Source: Amycolatopsis sp. NBRC 101858
GTDB taxonomy: Bacteria > Actinomycetota > Actinomycetes > Mycobacteriales > Pseudonocardiaceae
Direction: 5' to 3'
Length of the DNA stretch: 64,000 bases
Assembly (NCBI RefSeq): GCF_030269325.1
Contig: NZ_BSTD01000006.1
Location: forward strand, 496,001 to 560,000
The position numbers and the translations under genes were made by a program. Of the stretch, positions 52,655 through 61,643 are shown one piece after another; position 1 is the stretch's first letter, and every line of letters starts with the position of its first letter. The notes beneath the pieces are model-generated. The model searched no databases and had not been told where the DNA came from. It saw only the letters and a list, made by a program, of their open reading frames with translations.

Positions 52655-53351
52655 TCAAAACCCTTTCCATCAACACCAGATGTGCCTCGGCGCCGTCATT
52701 GCCCGTTATCGTCTTGTGCACCGTGACCAGCCCCGCGTCCGCCGCGTCGCTGATCAGCACCCGGGCCACGCCCAAAGGCACCCGCAAGGCCGACACCAGC
52801 TCGGCGACCGAACGGGGGGTCCGGCACTCTTCCATGATCGAGATGCACTCGATCTGCTCCGCGGCCACCTCGGGGAAGCCACCCGTGGCAGCGTAGTCCT
52901 TCGCGGAGACCAGTGTCTCCAGCTCCAGGGCGTAGTTTGCCCGAGTGCGGCCGCCGGTCAAAGCGTAGGGCCGGACGATCGCCGTCTGATCCTCGGGCGC
53001 GAGCGGCTGTTCGAACACCGCGGGCATGACGAACTCGCCGCTGGGCGGGCCCGGGTCGAACAAACCGCCTGGTCTGGGGCTGTCCCCGTCGGTACTGCCG
53101 GGGGGCGAGACTAAAGAGGTCATTCGATCTCCTTGGTCGGCCGACGGCGCGGGCGCCGGCGGTTCCGCGGCCGCGTGCGCACCGGCGGCCGGGGGTGGCG
53201 GGGACTCCTTGCTCTTCTTGCGCTTCCGGCGGGCACGGCCGGAATCCAGGGTGAACCCGTTGAGGACGTCGGCGAACGTGCCGTCGTCCCCTCTCCCGGG
53301 GGGCCGCTGCCCCTCGGGTGGTTCGCCGCCGAATCCGGACCCCGTGCTCAT
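52635..53351 (-). CDS. cvnC: CvnC, DUF742 protein with long disordered N-terminus
   Basis: A 238-residue protein. The DUF742 winged-helix-like domain is at about 115-238 (VRPYALTGGRTRANYALELETLV, then CRTPRSVAELVSALRVPLGVARVLI). The first 110 residues are Pro/Gly/Ser-rich with a basic RARRKRKKSK patch, longer than in many CvnC proteins. It belongs to the cvnABCD operon. The gap to cvnB is 7 nt. Confidence 0.9.
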   Translation of the reverse strand: MSTGSGFGGEPPEGQRPPGRGDDGTFADVLNGFTLDSGRARRKRKKSKESPPPPAAGAHAAAEPPAPAPSADQGDRMTSLVSPPGSTDGDSPRPGGLFDPGPPSGEFVMPAVFEQPLAPEDQTAIVRPYALTGGRTRANYALELETLVSAKDYAATGGFPEVAAEQIECISIMEECRTPRSVAELVSALRVPLGVARVLISDAADAGLVTVHKTITGNDGAEAHLVLMERVLSGLRRL

Positions 53352-53358
53352 CGCGCCA

Positions 53359-53811
53359 TCATCCCACCGGTTCGCCGATCAGCGACCCGCCCGATCCCTG
53401 GAGCTGGGCGCGCAGCTCCGGGGTCAGGATCTGGCCGACCCGGTCGACGAGCATCGTCATCTCGTAGGCGACCTGCCCGATGTCGCAGTTCGGGGCGGCG
53501 AGCACGGCCAGGCAGGATCCGTCGCTGATCGACATCAGCACCATGATCCCCAGCTCCATCTCGACGACGGTCTCGTTGACCGCCCCGGCCTCGAAGCACC
53601 GGGCGGCGCCCTGGGTGAGGCTGACCAGGCCCGAGGCGACCGCCGCGAGCTGGTCGGCCCGGTCGAGCGGCAGCCGGTTCGACGCGCTCAGCAGCAGCCC
53701 GTCCGCCGAGACGACCACGGCGTGGGCCACGCCGGGCACCCGCTCCGCGAAGTCGTTGATCAGCCAGCCGAACTGATTCTGCGACGGCTGTGCGCTACTC
53801 GGCGAGGTCAT
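53359..53811 (-). CDS. cvnB: CvnB, roadblock/LC7-domain protein
   Basis: A 150-residue roadblock/LC7 protein: FGWLINDFAERVPGVAHAVVVSADGLLLSAS is the hallmark (landmarks VPGVAHAVVVSADGLL). Roadblock proteins act as GTPase partners, probably for CvnD. The start overlaps the cvnA stop by 4 nt. Residues 1-13 are a Ser/Gln-rich lead. Confidence 0.92.
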   Translation of the reverse strand: MTSPSSAQPSQNQFGWLINDFAERVPGVAHAVVVSADGLLLSASNRLPLDRADQLAAVASGLVSLTQGAARCFEAGAVNETVVEMELGIMVLMSISDGSCLAVLAAPNCDIGQVAYEMTMLVDRVGQILTPELRAQLQGSGGSLIGEPVG

Positions 53812-56800
53812 TCACCCTCCAGTGTCTCGTGGTTGGTCTCGGCCCGCGCGGTGCGGTGGCGTCCGCGCTCGATGCCCTGCTGGAAGCTTCGCAGGCGGCC
53901 GCGCACGTCGTGTGCGTCCCGTTGTGGTCGGGGGGCCGTGGCCCCGCTGGGCGGTCCGGCGCTGCCCGGGAGCAGCTGCTCCCCCCGACGGCGCCGGGGC
54001 AATCCTGCCGAAGTGAAGGTGGCGGGCGCCGACTGGGACACCGCTTGCACGGCCCGCCAGCCCTCATCGGTCCCGAAGTTCCATTCGGCGGTGACCTCTT
54101 CTTGGCGCGGAGCCGGTGCTTCCACCGCGGCACCACGCCGGGAGGGCAGCACGGAGGGCGGCTCAGCGGGACGACCACCGGTGCCCGGGCGCGGCTGCCG
54201 GTTCGGCAGCGGCCCGGGTTCCTGGCGAGCGGCGGGCTCGCCGGACTCCGGCTGGGGGTCGCTCTGCTGTCCGGGCTGAGCAGCAGGCGCCTGGCTCGGC
54301 AGCGCCGACCCGTTCGGCTGGAAGGCGGCCGGTTGCCCAGGCTGCGCTGTGGGTGGCTGGCCTGGTTGGGCCGATCCATCCGGCTGGAAGGCGGCCGGTT
54401 GCCCGGGCTGCGCTGCGGGTGGCTGGCCCGGTTGCGCCGAACCATCCGGCTGGAAGGAGACCGGTTGCCCAGGCTGCGCTGCAGGTGGCTGGCCCGGTTG
54501 CGCCGAACCGTCCGGCTGGAAGGCGACTGGTAGCCCGGGCTGCGCTGCGGGTGCCTGGCCCGATTGAGCCGACCCGTCCGGTTGCCCGGGCTGGAAGGCA
54601 CCAGGCCGAGCAGGCGCCTGGCCCGGCTGCGCCGACCCGTCCGACTGGAAGGCGACTGGTAGCCCAGGCTGCACTGCAGGCGCCTGCGCCGAGCCATCCG
54701 GCTGGAAGGCAGCCGGTTGCCCGGGTTGCGCTACAGGCGCCGGGCCCGATTGCACCGTCCCGTCCGGCTGGAAAGCGGCCGGTCGCTGTGGGGCCTGACG
54801 GCCCGGCTGCGGCAGGCCGTTCGGCGGGACCGCGCCGGAGTGCTGCGCGGGCGCGGGACCTCGCTGGCCGCGATTCGGCAGGCCGTTCGCCTGGGGACCG
54901 GGCGACGGTCGGCGCTGGGCACCCGGCTGGAACGCCGATCCCGGCTGCTGAGCGGCCTCCGGCGAAGCATCCGCCGGGTTCTGCGCGTCAGGCGAGGTCG
55001 CCGGGGTCTGCTGCACGTCCGGCGAGGCAGCCGGGGCCTGCCCGTCCTGACCGCTCGCGGCCCGGCGGGTCTGCTGGCGGCCACGGGTCACGCCCTGCTG
55101 GAAGCTGCTCAACCGCCCGCGTACGTCCGCCGGGTCACGGACCGGCAAGGGGGCCGGGGCCGGGGCCGCGGGGATCGCCGGTGTCGAGGTCGCGCTGCCC
55201 GGCATGAGCTGCTCGCCGCGGCGGCGGCGGGGCAGGCCCGCGTCGGTGAATGCCGTCGGCTCCGCCTTCGTGACCGCCTGGACCGTGCGGAAGTCCTCGT
55301 CGCTCGCGAAGTCCCAGCTGCGCGCCTCCCCCGGCGCCGCCGGCTTCTCCGGAGCCGTCTCTTCCTCGGCGACCGGCTCCGGCTTCTCCGCGACAGGGGC
55401 GGTGGCCGTGGCCGGCTTGTCCTCGCGGAACCACGCCGACAGCATCTCGTCGAAGATCGGCGTCGTCTCGGAGCGGTCCGGGGCCGGTGTGGGGGGCGCC
55501 GGGGCCGGCTTCGCGGTCGCCTGCTGCCACCAGTCGCTCAGCGTGGTTTCGTTGGCGGAGAACAGGTCCTTGCCCGCCGGCAGGTCACCGGACCGCGGCG
55601 GGTCCGGCACCGGCAGCACCGCGGGCAGCGTCGGACGCGGCGGCGGGGCCTGGTCGTCCTTCGGCAGCGGCGCGAACAGGTCCGTCCCGGAGATCTCCAG
55701 GTCCGACGGCGGGCGGACACCGTTGGGCCGGTGGCCGTTCGTCAGCCCGGCGAGGTCGCTCGCCGACGGCCAGCGCTCCTCCCCCATCGCCGGCTGCTCC
55801 GGCACCATCGGCCGCGGCCGGGAGTTGCCGTTGACCTGGCGCCGCGGCAGCTGGTTGCCCGCCGGCGGACTCGCCAGGGGCTGCCGCGGCCCGCCGATCG
55901 GGCCGGTCAGCGGGCCGTCGGTCACCGCCGTCACCAGCTCCGCCGGGACGACGACCGTGGCGCGGACGCCGACGATGTCCTTGCCGCCGTGCAGCGACAC
56001 CCCGATCCGGTGCCTGCTGGCCAGCCGGCCGACGACGAACAGGCCCATCCGGCGCGAGGTGGCCAGGTCGACCGACCCGGCCTCGGTCAGCCGGGTGTTC
56101 GCCTCGGCGACCTCGGCCTCGTTCATGCCGATGCCCTTGTCGAGGATGTCGATGTTGAGCGAACCGTCCTCGCCCAGCCGCGACGCCACGGTCACGCTGG
56201 TCTCCGGCGCGGAGAACGCCGTCGCGTTGTCCAGCAGCTCGGCGACCAGGCGCATCAGGTCGCTCGCGGCGTAGCCGACGATCCGGGCCGGGGGCGGCGG
56301 CTGGACCTGGACCCGCTGGTACTGCTCGATCTCCGACACCGCCGCGCGGAGCATGTCGGTGGTGCCGACCGGCTTGCCGGACCGGCGGCCGGGCTCGGCG
56401 CCCGAGAGCACCATCAGGTTCTCGTTGTTGCGCCGCATCCGGGTGGCGAGGTGGTCGAGCTGGAACAGCGTGGCGAGCTGGTCGGCGTCCTCCTCGTCCC
56501 GCTCCAGCTGCTCGATCAGCTGCAGCTGCCGCTGGACCAGGCTCTGGCTGCGCCGCGACAGGTTGACGAAGACGCTGCCGAAGCCGGTGCGCATCGCGGC
56601 CTGCTCGGTCGCCAGCCGCAGCGCCTGGTGGTGCACCTTGTCGAAGGCCCGCGCCACCTCGCCGACCTCGTCCTCGGTCTGCACCGGCACCGGCACGACG
56701 GCCGTGCCCTGCACCCGGCCCTCCTGGATGTTGCGGACCGCCTCGGGCAACGCGGTCTCGGCGACGTCGAGGGCGCTGCGCCGCAGTGCCTTCAGCGAAC

Positions 56801-57884
56801 GCAGCAGCTGCCGGGTGATCAGGAAGACGACCGCGACGGCGAGCACCATCGCGGCGAACAGCAGCACCGCGAGCAGGCCGGCCCCGCTGCTGGCGTCGTC
56901 GACCAGCTGGCTCGAGGTGGCCGAAGCCGACGCGCCGAGCCGGTCGGCGACCTGGCTGATCTGCGTCCGCATCGCCGCGGCCGCGGTGGCCCAGTCGGTC
57001 GCCGACAGGGCGCGGAAGGCGTCGTCGACCGCGTTGGGCTGCGCGTTCAGCACGGACTCGACCATCCGGGCCCGGCTCTGCGCCTGCGTGCCTTCGGCGA
57101 TCGCCGCGAAGTCGCGCTGCAACGTGTCGCCCGCCGCGGAGCGGAAGTCGACGAGCCGGTCGGCCAGCCGCAGCTCGGCGGCGCGCAGCGTGGCCAGCTC
57201 GCTCGGCGACAGCGCGGAGCGGGCGATGCCGTAGGAGACCAGCGCCTGGCTGACCGACACCTGCTCGCCCGCGACGAGCAGCTCGTGCAGCCCGGCGGGC
57301 GTGCCGCCGAGGGTGCCGTCGCCGGCGCCCGCGGTGGCCGCGGTGTCGAGGCCGATCAGCGAACCGGTGATCCCGGAGTAGGCGGTGACGGCCTGGGCGG
57401 GGTCGAGCTGGCCGCCGTCGACCTGGCGGCGGAGGAAGCCGAGGTTGTTGACCTGCGCGGTGGCCGCGCCGGCGGCCCCGGCCACGCCGGGCTCGACCGC
57501 GGACGCGCGGGCCTGCGCGGCGGTGAACGGCCCGACGGCGGCGTCGGCGGCCTTGCGGGCCGCGGCCAGCTCCGGCGTGCCGCCGACGGTGCCTTCGGTC
57601 AGCATCGCCGCGGTGACCGTGCGCTCCTGCTGCAGCGCGCCGGTGAGCGCGCGGGTCTGGCCGCCGAGCGTGACGAGCCGGTCGAGCCGCTGGTACTCGT
57701 CCGAGCGGCCGACCTGGCCGGCGATCGTCGTGATGCCGAGGACCAGCGCGAGCACGATGGGCACGACGGTGACGGCCGAAAGCTTGACGGGCAGGCTCCA
57801 GTCGCGCCAGCGCACGAGGGCGCGCCACGCGTCCTTTCCCTTGGACCGCCGGGGTGCTCGGCCGAGCAGCTCCCCCACGGGCAC
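53808..57884 (-). CDS. cvnA: CvnA, nitrate-sensor-type histidine kinase with duplicated tail
   Basis: A very large kinase of about 1358 residues. A membrane helix follows residue 30. Next come an extracytoplasmic NIT-type sensor (to about 340), a second helix, a HAMP region and the kinase core. The core shows the candidate phospho-His in FQLDHLATRMRRNNENLMVL near 477, N box ELLDNATAF near 551, G1 DKGIGMNEAEV and G2 RRMGLFVVGRLA. The C-terminal 600 residues are low complexity with a 22-residue repeat and two copies of a WxF/RRRRGEQL/DVRGRLxSFQQG module. GTG 57884 is chosen since AGGAGAAGG precedes it; GTG 57908 would add eight residues. It heads the cvnABCD operon. Confidence 0.9.
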   Translation of the reverse strand: MPVGELLGRAPRRSKGKDAWRALVRWRDWSLPVKLSAVTVVPIVLALVLGITTIAGQVGRSDEYQRLDRLVTLGGQTRALTGALQQERTVTAAMLTEGTVGGTPELAAARKAADAAVGPFTAAQARASAVEPGVAGAAGAATAQVNNLGFLRRQVDGGQLDPAQAVTAYSGITGSLIGLDTAATAGAGDGTLGGTPAGLHELLVAGEQVSVSQALVSYGIARSALSPSELATLRAAELRLADRLVDFRSAAGDTLQRDFAAIAEGTQAQSRARMVESVLNAQPNAVDDAFRALSATDWATAAAAMRTQISQVADRLGASASATSSQLVDDASSGAGLLAVLLFAAMVLAVAVVFLITRQLLRSLKALRRSALDVAETALPEAVRNIQEGRVQGTAVVPVPVQTEDEVGEVARAFDKVHHQALRLATEQAAMRTGFGSVFVNLSRRSQSLVQRQLQLIEQLERDEEDADQLATLFQLDHLATRMRRNNENLMVLSGAEPGRRSGKPVGTTDMLRAAVSEIEQYQRVQVQPPPPARIVGYAASDLMRLVAELLDNATAFSAPETSVTVASRLGEDGSLNIDILDKGIGMNEAEVAEANTRLTEAGSVDLATSRRMGLFVVGRLASRHRIGVSLHGGKDIVGVRATVVVPAELVTAVTDGPLTGPIGGPRQPLASPPAGNQLPRRQVNGNSRPRPMVPEQPAMGEERWPSASDLAGLTNGHRPNGVRPPSDLEISGTDLFAPLPKDDQAPPPRPTLPAVLPVPDPPRSGDLPAGKDLFSANETTLSDWWQQATAKPAPAPPTPAPDRSETTPIFDEMLSAWFREDKPATATAPVAEKPEPVAEEETAPEKPAAPGEARSWDFASDEDFRTVQAVTKAEPTAFTDAGLPRRRRGEQLMPGSATSTPAIPAAPAPAPLPVRDPADVRGRLSSFQQGVTRGRQQTRRAASGQDGQAPAASPDVQQTPATSPDAQNPADASPEAAQQPGSAFQPGAQRRPSPGPQANGLPNRGQRGPAPAQHSGAVPPNGLPQPGRQAPQRPAAFQPDGTVQSGPAPVAQPGQPAAFQPDGSAQAPAVQPGLPVAFQSDGSAQPGQAPARPGAFQPGQPDGSAQSGQAPAAQPGLPVAFQPDGSAQPGQPPAAQPGQPVSFQPDGSAQPGQPPAAQPGQPAAFQPDGSAQPGQPPTAQPGQPAAFQPNGSALPSQAPAAQPGQQSDPQPESGEPAARQEPGPLPNRQPRPGTGGRPAEPPSVLPSRRGAAVEAPAPRQEEVTAEWNFGTDEGWRAVQAVSQSAPATFTSAGLPRRRRGEQLLPGSAGPPSGATAPRPQRDAHDVRGRLRSFQQGIERGRHRTARAETNHETLEGE
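54316..54831 (-). repeat. About eight 66-bp (22-residue) tandem repeats inside cvnA
   Basis: Units start at 54316, 54382, 54448 and 54514 in perfect 66-bp register. They continue in degenerate form at 54580, 54643 and 54700, and again at 54766. Each encodes a variant of DGSAQPGQPPAAQPGQPAAF plus QP. The reading frame is kept through the shortened units. Confidence 0.88.
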
Positions 57885-58901
57885 CTGACCTTCTCCTGCA
57901 ACGGTCACGTGAGTGACTCCCTGTCCGGCGTCATGGATCCGCGTCGGCGGCGCGGCGTCCCGGCTCGCGGCGTGCCGCCGGACGGTCGTGCCGCCCGCGC
58001 CCTGCCGCGTCCCCGGTGCCCTCGCTCGCCCCCGGCCGCCCGGCCGACCGCGCGCCCGTCGCCGGGCAGGCACCATCCCGCCGTCCCGTGCAAGGGACTG
58101 TGCACGTGCACGGCGCAAGTTGCGATCTGCACGGTCGTCGAGATCAACTTTATCGGTGCCAATCGATCGCTGCGGTCAGCTGGGCCAAAGAATCGTACCC
58201 CCGGCGCCCGGACGGTCAATTTTGTTCCCCACTCGGGTGCTGACCTGCGAAAAGTGCTTTCCGGCCCGAGAACCACCCCCGACATTCGACCCCGCGGCCC
58301 CCCGAAGAGGGAATTCCGGTTACCGGATGCGTCTCACCCAGGCATCCGGACGTCACCCGATTAGCCCATGCGGGGCAGCATACTAGCTCGGACGATCTAC
58401 ACTCAGTACCCCCATCGAGTGGGTCAAGTCTCAAGATGTGCCCGATGTTGTGGCGTTGCACCCTACCGGGCCCCGACCTGGTGATTCCGTTGGCGACCGC
58501 CTGCTGACCAGTGGATCTTCGCCGCCACGCCCGCATCCGGGCGACACTCTCCGGCGCTACGGCAGCCACTTTCACTACACCGGGTGACCAGCGGCAACTG
58601 CCCTCCGTCGGGATTACCCCGTTCGCCGCAGCCTGGTCCGGATGCGACAACGTCGCGTCACAATTCTTTTCATCATTACGGGTGATCTGCCCGTGATCTT
58701 GTAGCGGCAGCTGATTCGACGCTTTCGACAGGAAATCGAATACCACACCTTCCGGCCGCACAGGGCCGACCGGCCGCTGTCACTGTCCGCCGGACGGCCT
58801 AGTTACGATGTGCGCCTCGCAGTCCGCAAGGGCGGCCCGGCACTCCTGCTCGCAGGCGCCCGGAGCCCCGCCGCCACGGAGGCACTCTGCCGGAGGCACC
58901 C
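57885..58901. other. One-kilobase gene-free divergent region between cvnA and the DUF485 gene
   Basis: No convincing gene was found. From about 58120 to 58800 the base composition is visibly less GC-rich than the surroundings, with AT-rich words such as AATTCTTTTCATCATTACGGG. An 8-bp stem hairpin (CCGGATGC, 11 nt, GCATCCGG) lies at 58323-58349 and a smaller ACGGG/CCCGT hairpin near 58678-58694. An open frame of 181 codons on the minus strand (58216-58761) lacks a family match or good codon use. The region probably holds the promoters and long leaders of both flanking operons. Confidence 0.6.
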
Positions 58902-59339
58902 ATGTACGACGTCGCGCGTCCCGCGGCGGGCAACCCCCTCGAAGAGACCGGCCAGATGCCGGCCCTGTTCACCGGGGACCGCCCGTCCGGCGCACAGCAC
59001 CGACGGCCCGTTCCCCGCTCGGGTCCCGACTACCCCGCGATCCAGGCCAGCCGCGAGTTCGTCTCGCTGCGGCGGCGGTTCCGGGCCTTCGTCTTCCCGA
59101 TGAGCCTCGCCTTCTTCGCCTGGTACATGACCTACGTGCTGCTGGCCGCCTACGCGCACGACTTCATGAGCACCAAGGTGTTCGGCCAGGTCAACGTCGG
59201 CATCCTGCTCGGCATCGGCCAGTTCGCCAGCACCGCGCTGGTCACCTGGCTCTACCTGCGCTACGCGCGCCGCCACGTCGACCCGCGCGTGGCCGAGCTG
59301 CGGGCCCGCGCGGGCCTGACCGAAGGGACCCGCCGATGA
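58902..59339 (+). CDS. DUF485 membrane protein (YjcH-like), partner of the symporter
   Basis: A 145-residue protein. A disordered lead of about 55 residues precedes a DUF485 domain with two membrane helices (FVFPMSLAFFAWYMTYVLLAA, then GILLGIGQFASTALVTWLY). DUF485 genes commonly sit before acetate/cation symporters, as yjcH before actP in Escherichia coli. GGAGG lies upstream of the ATG, and the stop overlaps the symporter start by 4 nt. Confidence 0.88.
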   Translation: MYDVARPAAGNPLEETGQMPALFTGDRPSGAQHRRPVPRSGPDYPAIQASREFVSLRRRFRAFVFPMSLAFFAWYMTYVLLAAYAHDFMSTKVFGQVNVGILLGIGQFASTALVTWLYLRYARRHVDPRVAELRARAGLTEGTRR

Positions 59340-60928
59340 CCGCGCTCGCCGCCGAAGGCACGCCCGCCAGCAACCCGCTGGTCAACACCGTCGTGTTCGC
59401 CCTGTTCGTGGCGATCACGCTCTACGTCGTCTACCGGGCCAGCAGCCGGAACTCCTCGACGTCCGACTACTACGCCGCGGGCAGCGCGTTCACCGGCCGC
59501 CAGAACGGCATCGCGCTCTCCGGCGACTTCCTGTCGGCGGCGTCGTTCCTCGGCATCGCCGGCGCCATCGCGATGCACGGCTACGACGGCTTCCTCTACT
59601 CGATCGGCTTCCTCGTCGCCTGGCTGGTCGACCTGCTGCTGATCGCCGAGCTGCTGCGCAACACCGGCCGCTTCACGATGGGCGACGTGCTGAGCTTCCG
59701 GATGAAGCAGCGCCCGGTCCGCGCGGCGGCGGCGACGTCGACGCTGGTGATCTCATTCTTCTACATGCTGGCGCAGATGGCCGGCGCCGGCGGCCTGGTG
59801 GCGCTGCTGCTGAACGTCCACTCCAAGCTCGGCCAGGCGCTGGTGATCGGCGTCGTCGGCCTGGTCATGGTGCTGTACGTGCTGGTCGGCGGGATGAAGG
59901 GCACCACGTGGGTGCAGATCATCAAGGCGACCATCCTGCTGCTGTGCGGCGCGCTGCTCACGGTGTTCCTGTTCGGCAAGTTCGGGTTCTCGTTCTCGAA
60001 CCTGCTCTCCGCGGCCGCCGAGAACAGCCCGCTCGGCGACAAGCTCCTCGAGCCGGGCGGCTCGTACGGCAAGAACAGCACCACCAAGCTCGACTTCGTC
60101 TCGCTGGCCCTGGCCCTGGTGCTCGGCGCGGCGGCGTTGCCGCACGTGCTGATGCGCTTCTACACGGTGCCGAACTCCCGCGAGGCGCGGCGAAGCGTGG
60201 TCTGGGCGACGGCGTGCATGTTCCTGTTCTACCTGTGCACGCTGGTCATCGGCTTCGGCGCGGCCGCGCTCGTCGGCGCGGACGAGATCAAGGCCGCCCC
60301 CGGCGGGGAGAACTCGGCGGCGCCGCTGCTGGCCCTGCACGTCGGCGGGACGCTGCTGCTGGGCATCATCGCCGCGGTGGCGTTCGCGACGATCCTCGCG
60401 GTCGTGGCCGGGCTGACCATCACCGCGTCGGCGTCCTTCGCCCACGACGTCTACGCGAACATCTTCAAGCGGGGCAAGGCGGAGCCGGCGGACGAGGTCC
60501 GGGTGGCGCGGCTGACCGCGATCGCGGTCGGGGCGCTGGCCATCGTCGGCGGCGTGCTGGCGAACGGGCAGAACATCGCGTTCCTCGTCGCGCTGGCGTT
60601 CGCGGTGGCGGCGTCGGCGAACCTGTCGACGCTGCTGTACTCGCTGTTCTGGAAGCGGTTCAACACGACCGGCACGCTGTGGGGCATCTACGGCGGCCTG
60701 GCCGCGAGCCTCGTGCTGGTGCTCTTCTCGCCGGTCGTCTCGGGCGCCCCGGACGCGATCTTCAAGAGCATCGACTTCGCCTGGTTCCCGCTGAAGAACC
60801 CGGGCCTGGTGTCGATCCCGTTCTCGTTCCTCTGCGGGTTCGTCGGCACCCTCTTCGGCAAGCCCAAGGCGGACGCCGACAAGCAGGCCGAGATGGAGGT
60901 CCGGTCCCTCACTGGGATCGGCAGCTGA
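59336..60928 (+). CDS. ActP-like cation/monocarboxylate symporter (SSS family)
   Basis: A 530-residue sodium:solute symporter with about 13 helices. Family markers are SDYYAAGSAFTGRQNGIALSGDFLSAASFLGI near the N-terminus (landmark SDYYAAGSAFTGRQNGIAL) and LPHVLMRFYTVPNSREARRS in the middle. The pairing with a DUF485 gene supports acetate or short-chain monocarboxylate uptake. ATG 59336 overlaps the previous stop. A strong hairpin ends the operon. Confidence 0.88.
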   Translation: MTALAAEGTPASNPLVNTVVFALFVAITLYVVYRASSRNSSTSDYYAAGSAFTGRQNGIALSGDFLSAASFLGIAGAIAMHGYDGFLYSIGFLVAWLVDLLLIAELLRNTGRFTMGDVLSFRMKQRPVRAAAATSTLVISFFYMLAQMAGAGGLVALLLNVHSKLGQALVIGVVGLVMVLYVLVGGMKGTTWVQIIKATILLLCGALLTVFLFGKFGFSFSNLLSAAAENSPLGDKLLEPGGSYGKNSTTKLDFVSLALALVLGAAALPHVLMRFYTVPNSREARRSVVWATACMFLFYLCTLVIGFGAAALVGADEIKAAPGGENSAAPLLALHVGGTLLLGIIAAVAFATILAVVAGLTITASASFAHDVYANIFKRGKAEPADEVRVARLTAIAVGALAIVGGVLANGQNIAFLVALAFAVAASANLSTLLYSLFWKRFNTTGTLWGIYGGLAASLVLVLFSPVVSGAPDAIFKSIDFAWFPLKNPGLVSIPFSFLCGFVGTLFGKPKADADKQAEMEVRSLTGIGS

Positions 60929-60938
60929 TCACCCCGGG

Positions 60939-60963
60939 CGGCCTGCGTCACGCACGCAGGCCG
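60939..60963. terminator. Bidirectional terminator between symporter and TetR gene
   Basis: CGGCCTGCGT (60939-60948) pairs perfectly with ACGCAGGCCG (60954-60963) around a 5-nt loop. It begins 10 nt after the symporter stop, and the stop codon of the convergent tetR gene lies inside it. Confidence 0.72.
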
Positions 60964-61508
60964 TCCAGGATCACGTCCAGCACGCGTTTCCCGTCTTCCG
61001 GGCTGCAGTTGCGCACGGCCATGCCGGCGCCGTGGCCCAGGCGCAGGACGTCCGCGCCGACCACGTCCGGCCGGACCAGCCCGGCCTCCTGCGCCGCTTC
61101 GACGAGCACTCCCGTCGCCTCGCGCAGCCGTTTCTGGCAGTACTGGAAGGTCTCCGAGCCGGAGTCGATGGACTCCTTGAGGATCGTCGCGAGCTTGTGC
61201 CGCTCGACGACCCAGGTGACCTGCGCGCGCAGCCACCCTTCGAGGGCTTCCCACGGCGGCAGCTCGTCGTGCAGCTCGAACGCGCGGTCGGCGAGCACGG
61301 CGATTTCGTCGCGGTAGACCGCTTCGAACAGCTTCTCGCGGGTCGGGAAGTGCCGGTAGAGCGTGCCCGCGCCCACCCCGGCCTTCTTCGCGATGTCGTC
61401 CAGCGGCACGTCGGCGCCGTGCGCGGTGAAGAGCTCGTTCGCCGTCGCGACGATGCGTTCGTAGTTGCGCCGCGCGTCCGCGCGCATCGGACGCCCCGTG
61501 TCCGGCAT
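60948..61508 (-). CDS. TetR-family transcriptional regulator
   Basis: A 186-residue TetR-type repressor. The helix-turn-helix is VPLDDIAKKAGVGAGTLYRHFPTREKLFEAV. The C-terminal domain resembles the SbtR/TetR_C group (WEALEGWLRAQVTWVVERHK). It is divergent from a DHA2-type exporter. Three identical palindromes in the shared promoter region are its probable operators. ATG 61508 is used; a second in-frame ATG seven codons on is possible. Confidence 0.88.
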   Translation of the reverse strand: MPDTGRPMRADARRNYERIVATANELFTAHGADVPLDDIAKKAGVGAGTLYRHFPTREKLFEAVYRDEIAVLADRAFELHDELPPWEALEGWLRAQVTWVVERHKLATILKESIDSGSETFQYCQKRLREATGVLVEAAQEAGLVRPDVVGADVLRLGHGAGMAVRNCSPEDGKRVLDVILDGLRA

Positions 61509-61531
61509 CCCGGCCTCCTCACCACGTAACC

Positions 61532-61544
61532 GGAGAGATTCTCC
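61532..61544. promoter_or_regulatory. TetR operator 1 (GGAGA-N3-TCTCC)
   Basis: GGAGAGATTCTCC is a perfect inverted repeat, 24 bp in front of the tetR start codon. It is one of three copies in the 135-bp divergent region. Confidence 0.72.
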
Positions 61545-61562
61545 GAATCCACTTGCGCATCC

Positions 61563-61575
61563 GGAGACAGTCTCC
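61563..61575. promoter_or_regulatory. TetR operator 2 (GGAGA-N3-TCTCC)
   Basis: GGAGACAGTCTCC, centred 31 bp (about three helical turns) from operator 1. Confidence 0.72.
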
Positions 61576-61598
61576 ATATTATCGGATCGCACCCAAGT

Positions 61599-61611
61599 GG
61601 AGAACATCTCC
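61599..61611. promoter_or_regulatory. TetR operator 3 (GGAGA-N3-TCTCC)
   Basis: GGAGAACATCTCC, centred 36 bp from operator 2 and 33 bp before the exporter start codon. Confidence 0.72.
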
Positions 61612-61643
61612 GCTTCTTCTCTTACTCCTCGGGGGAGTATCTC

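Noticed and set aside
54717..58364. 1215-codon plus-strand frame opposite cvnA
   Set aside because: Codon bias of the minus-strand kinase leaves this frame open; the translation is Arg/Gly/Val-rich without motifs.
58216..58761. 181-codon minus-strand frame in the 1-kb gap
   Set aside because: No ribosome binding site, no family features and irregular third-position GC. It is left as part of the gene-free region.
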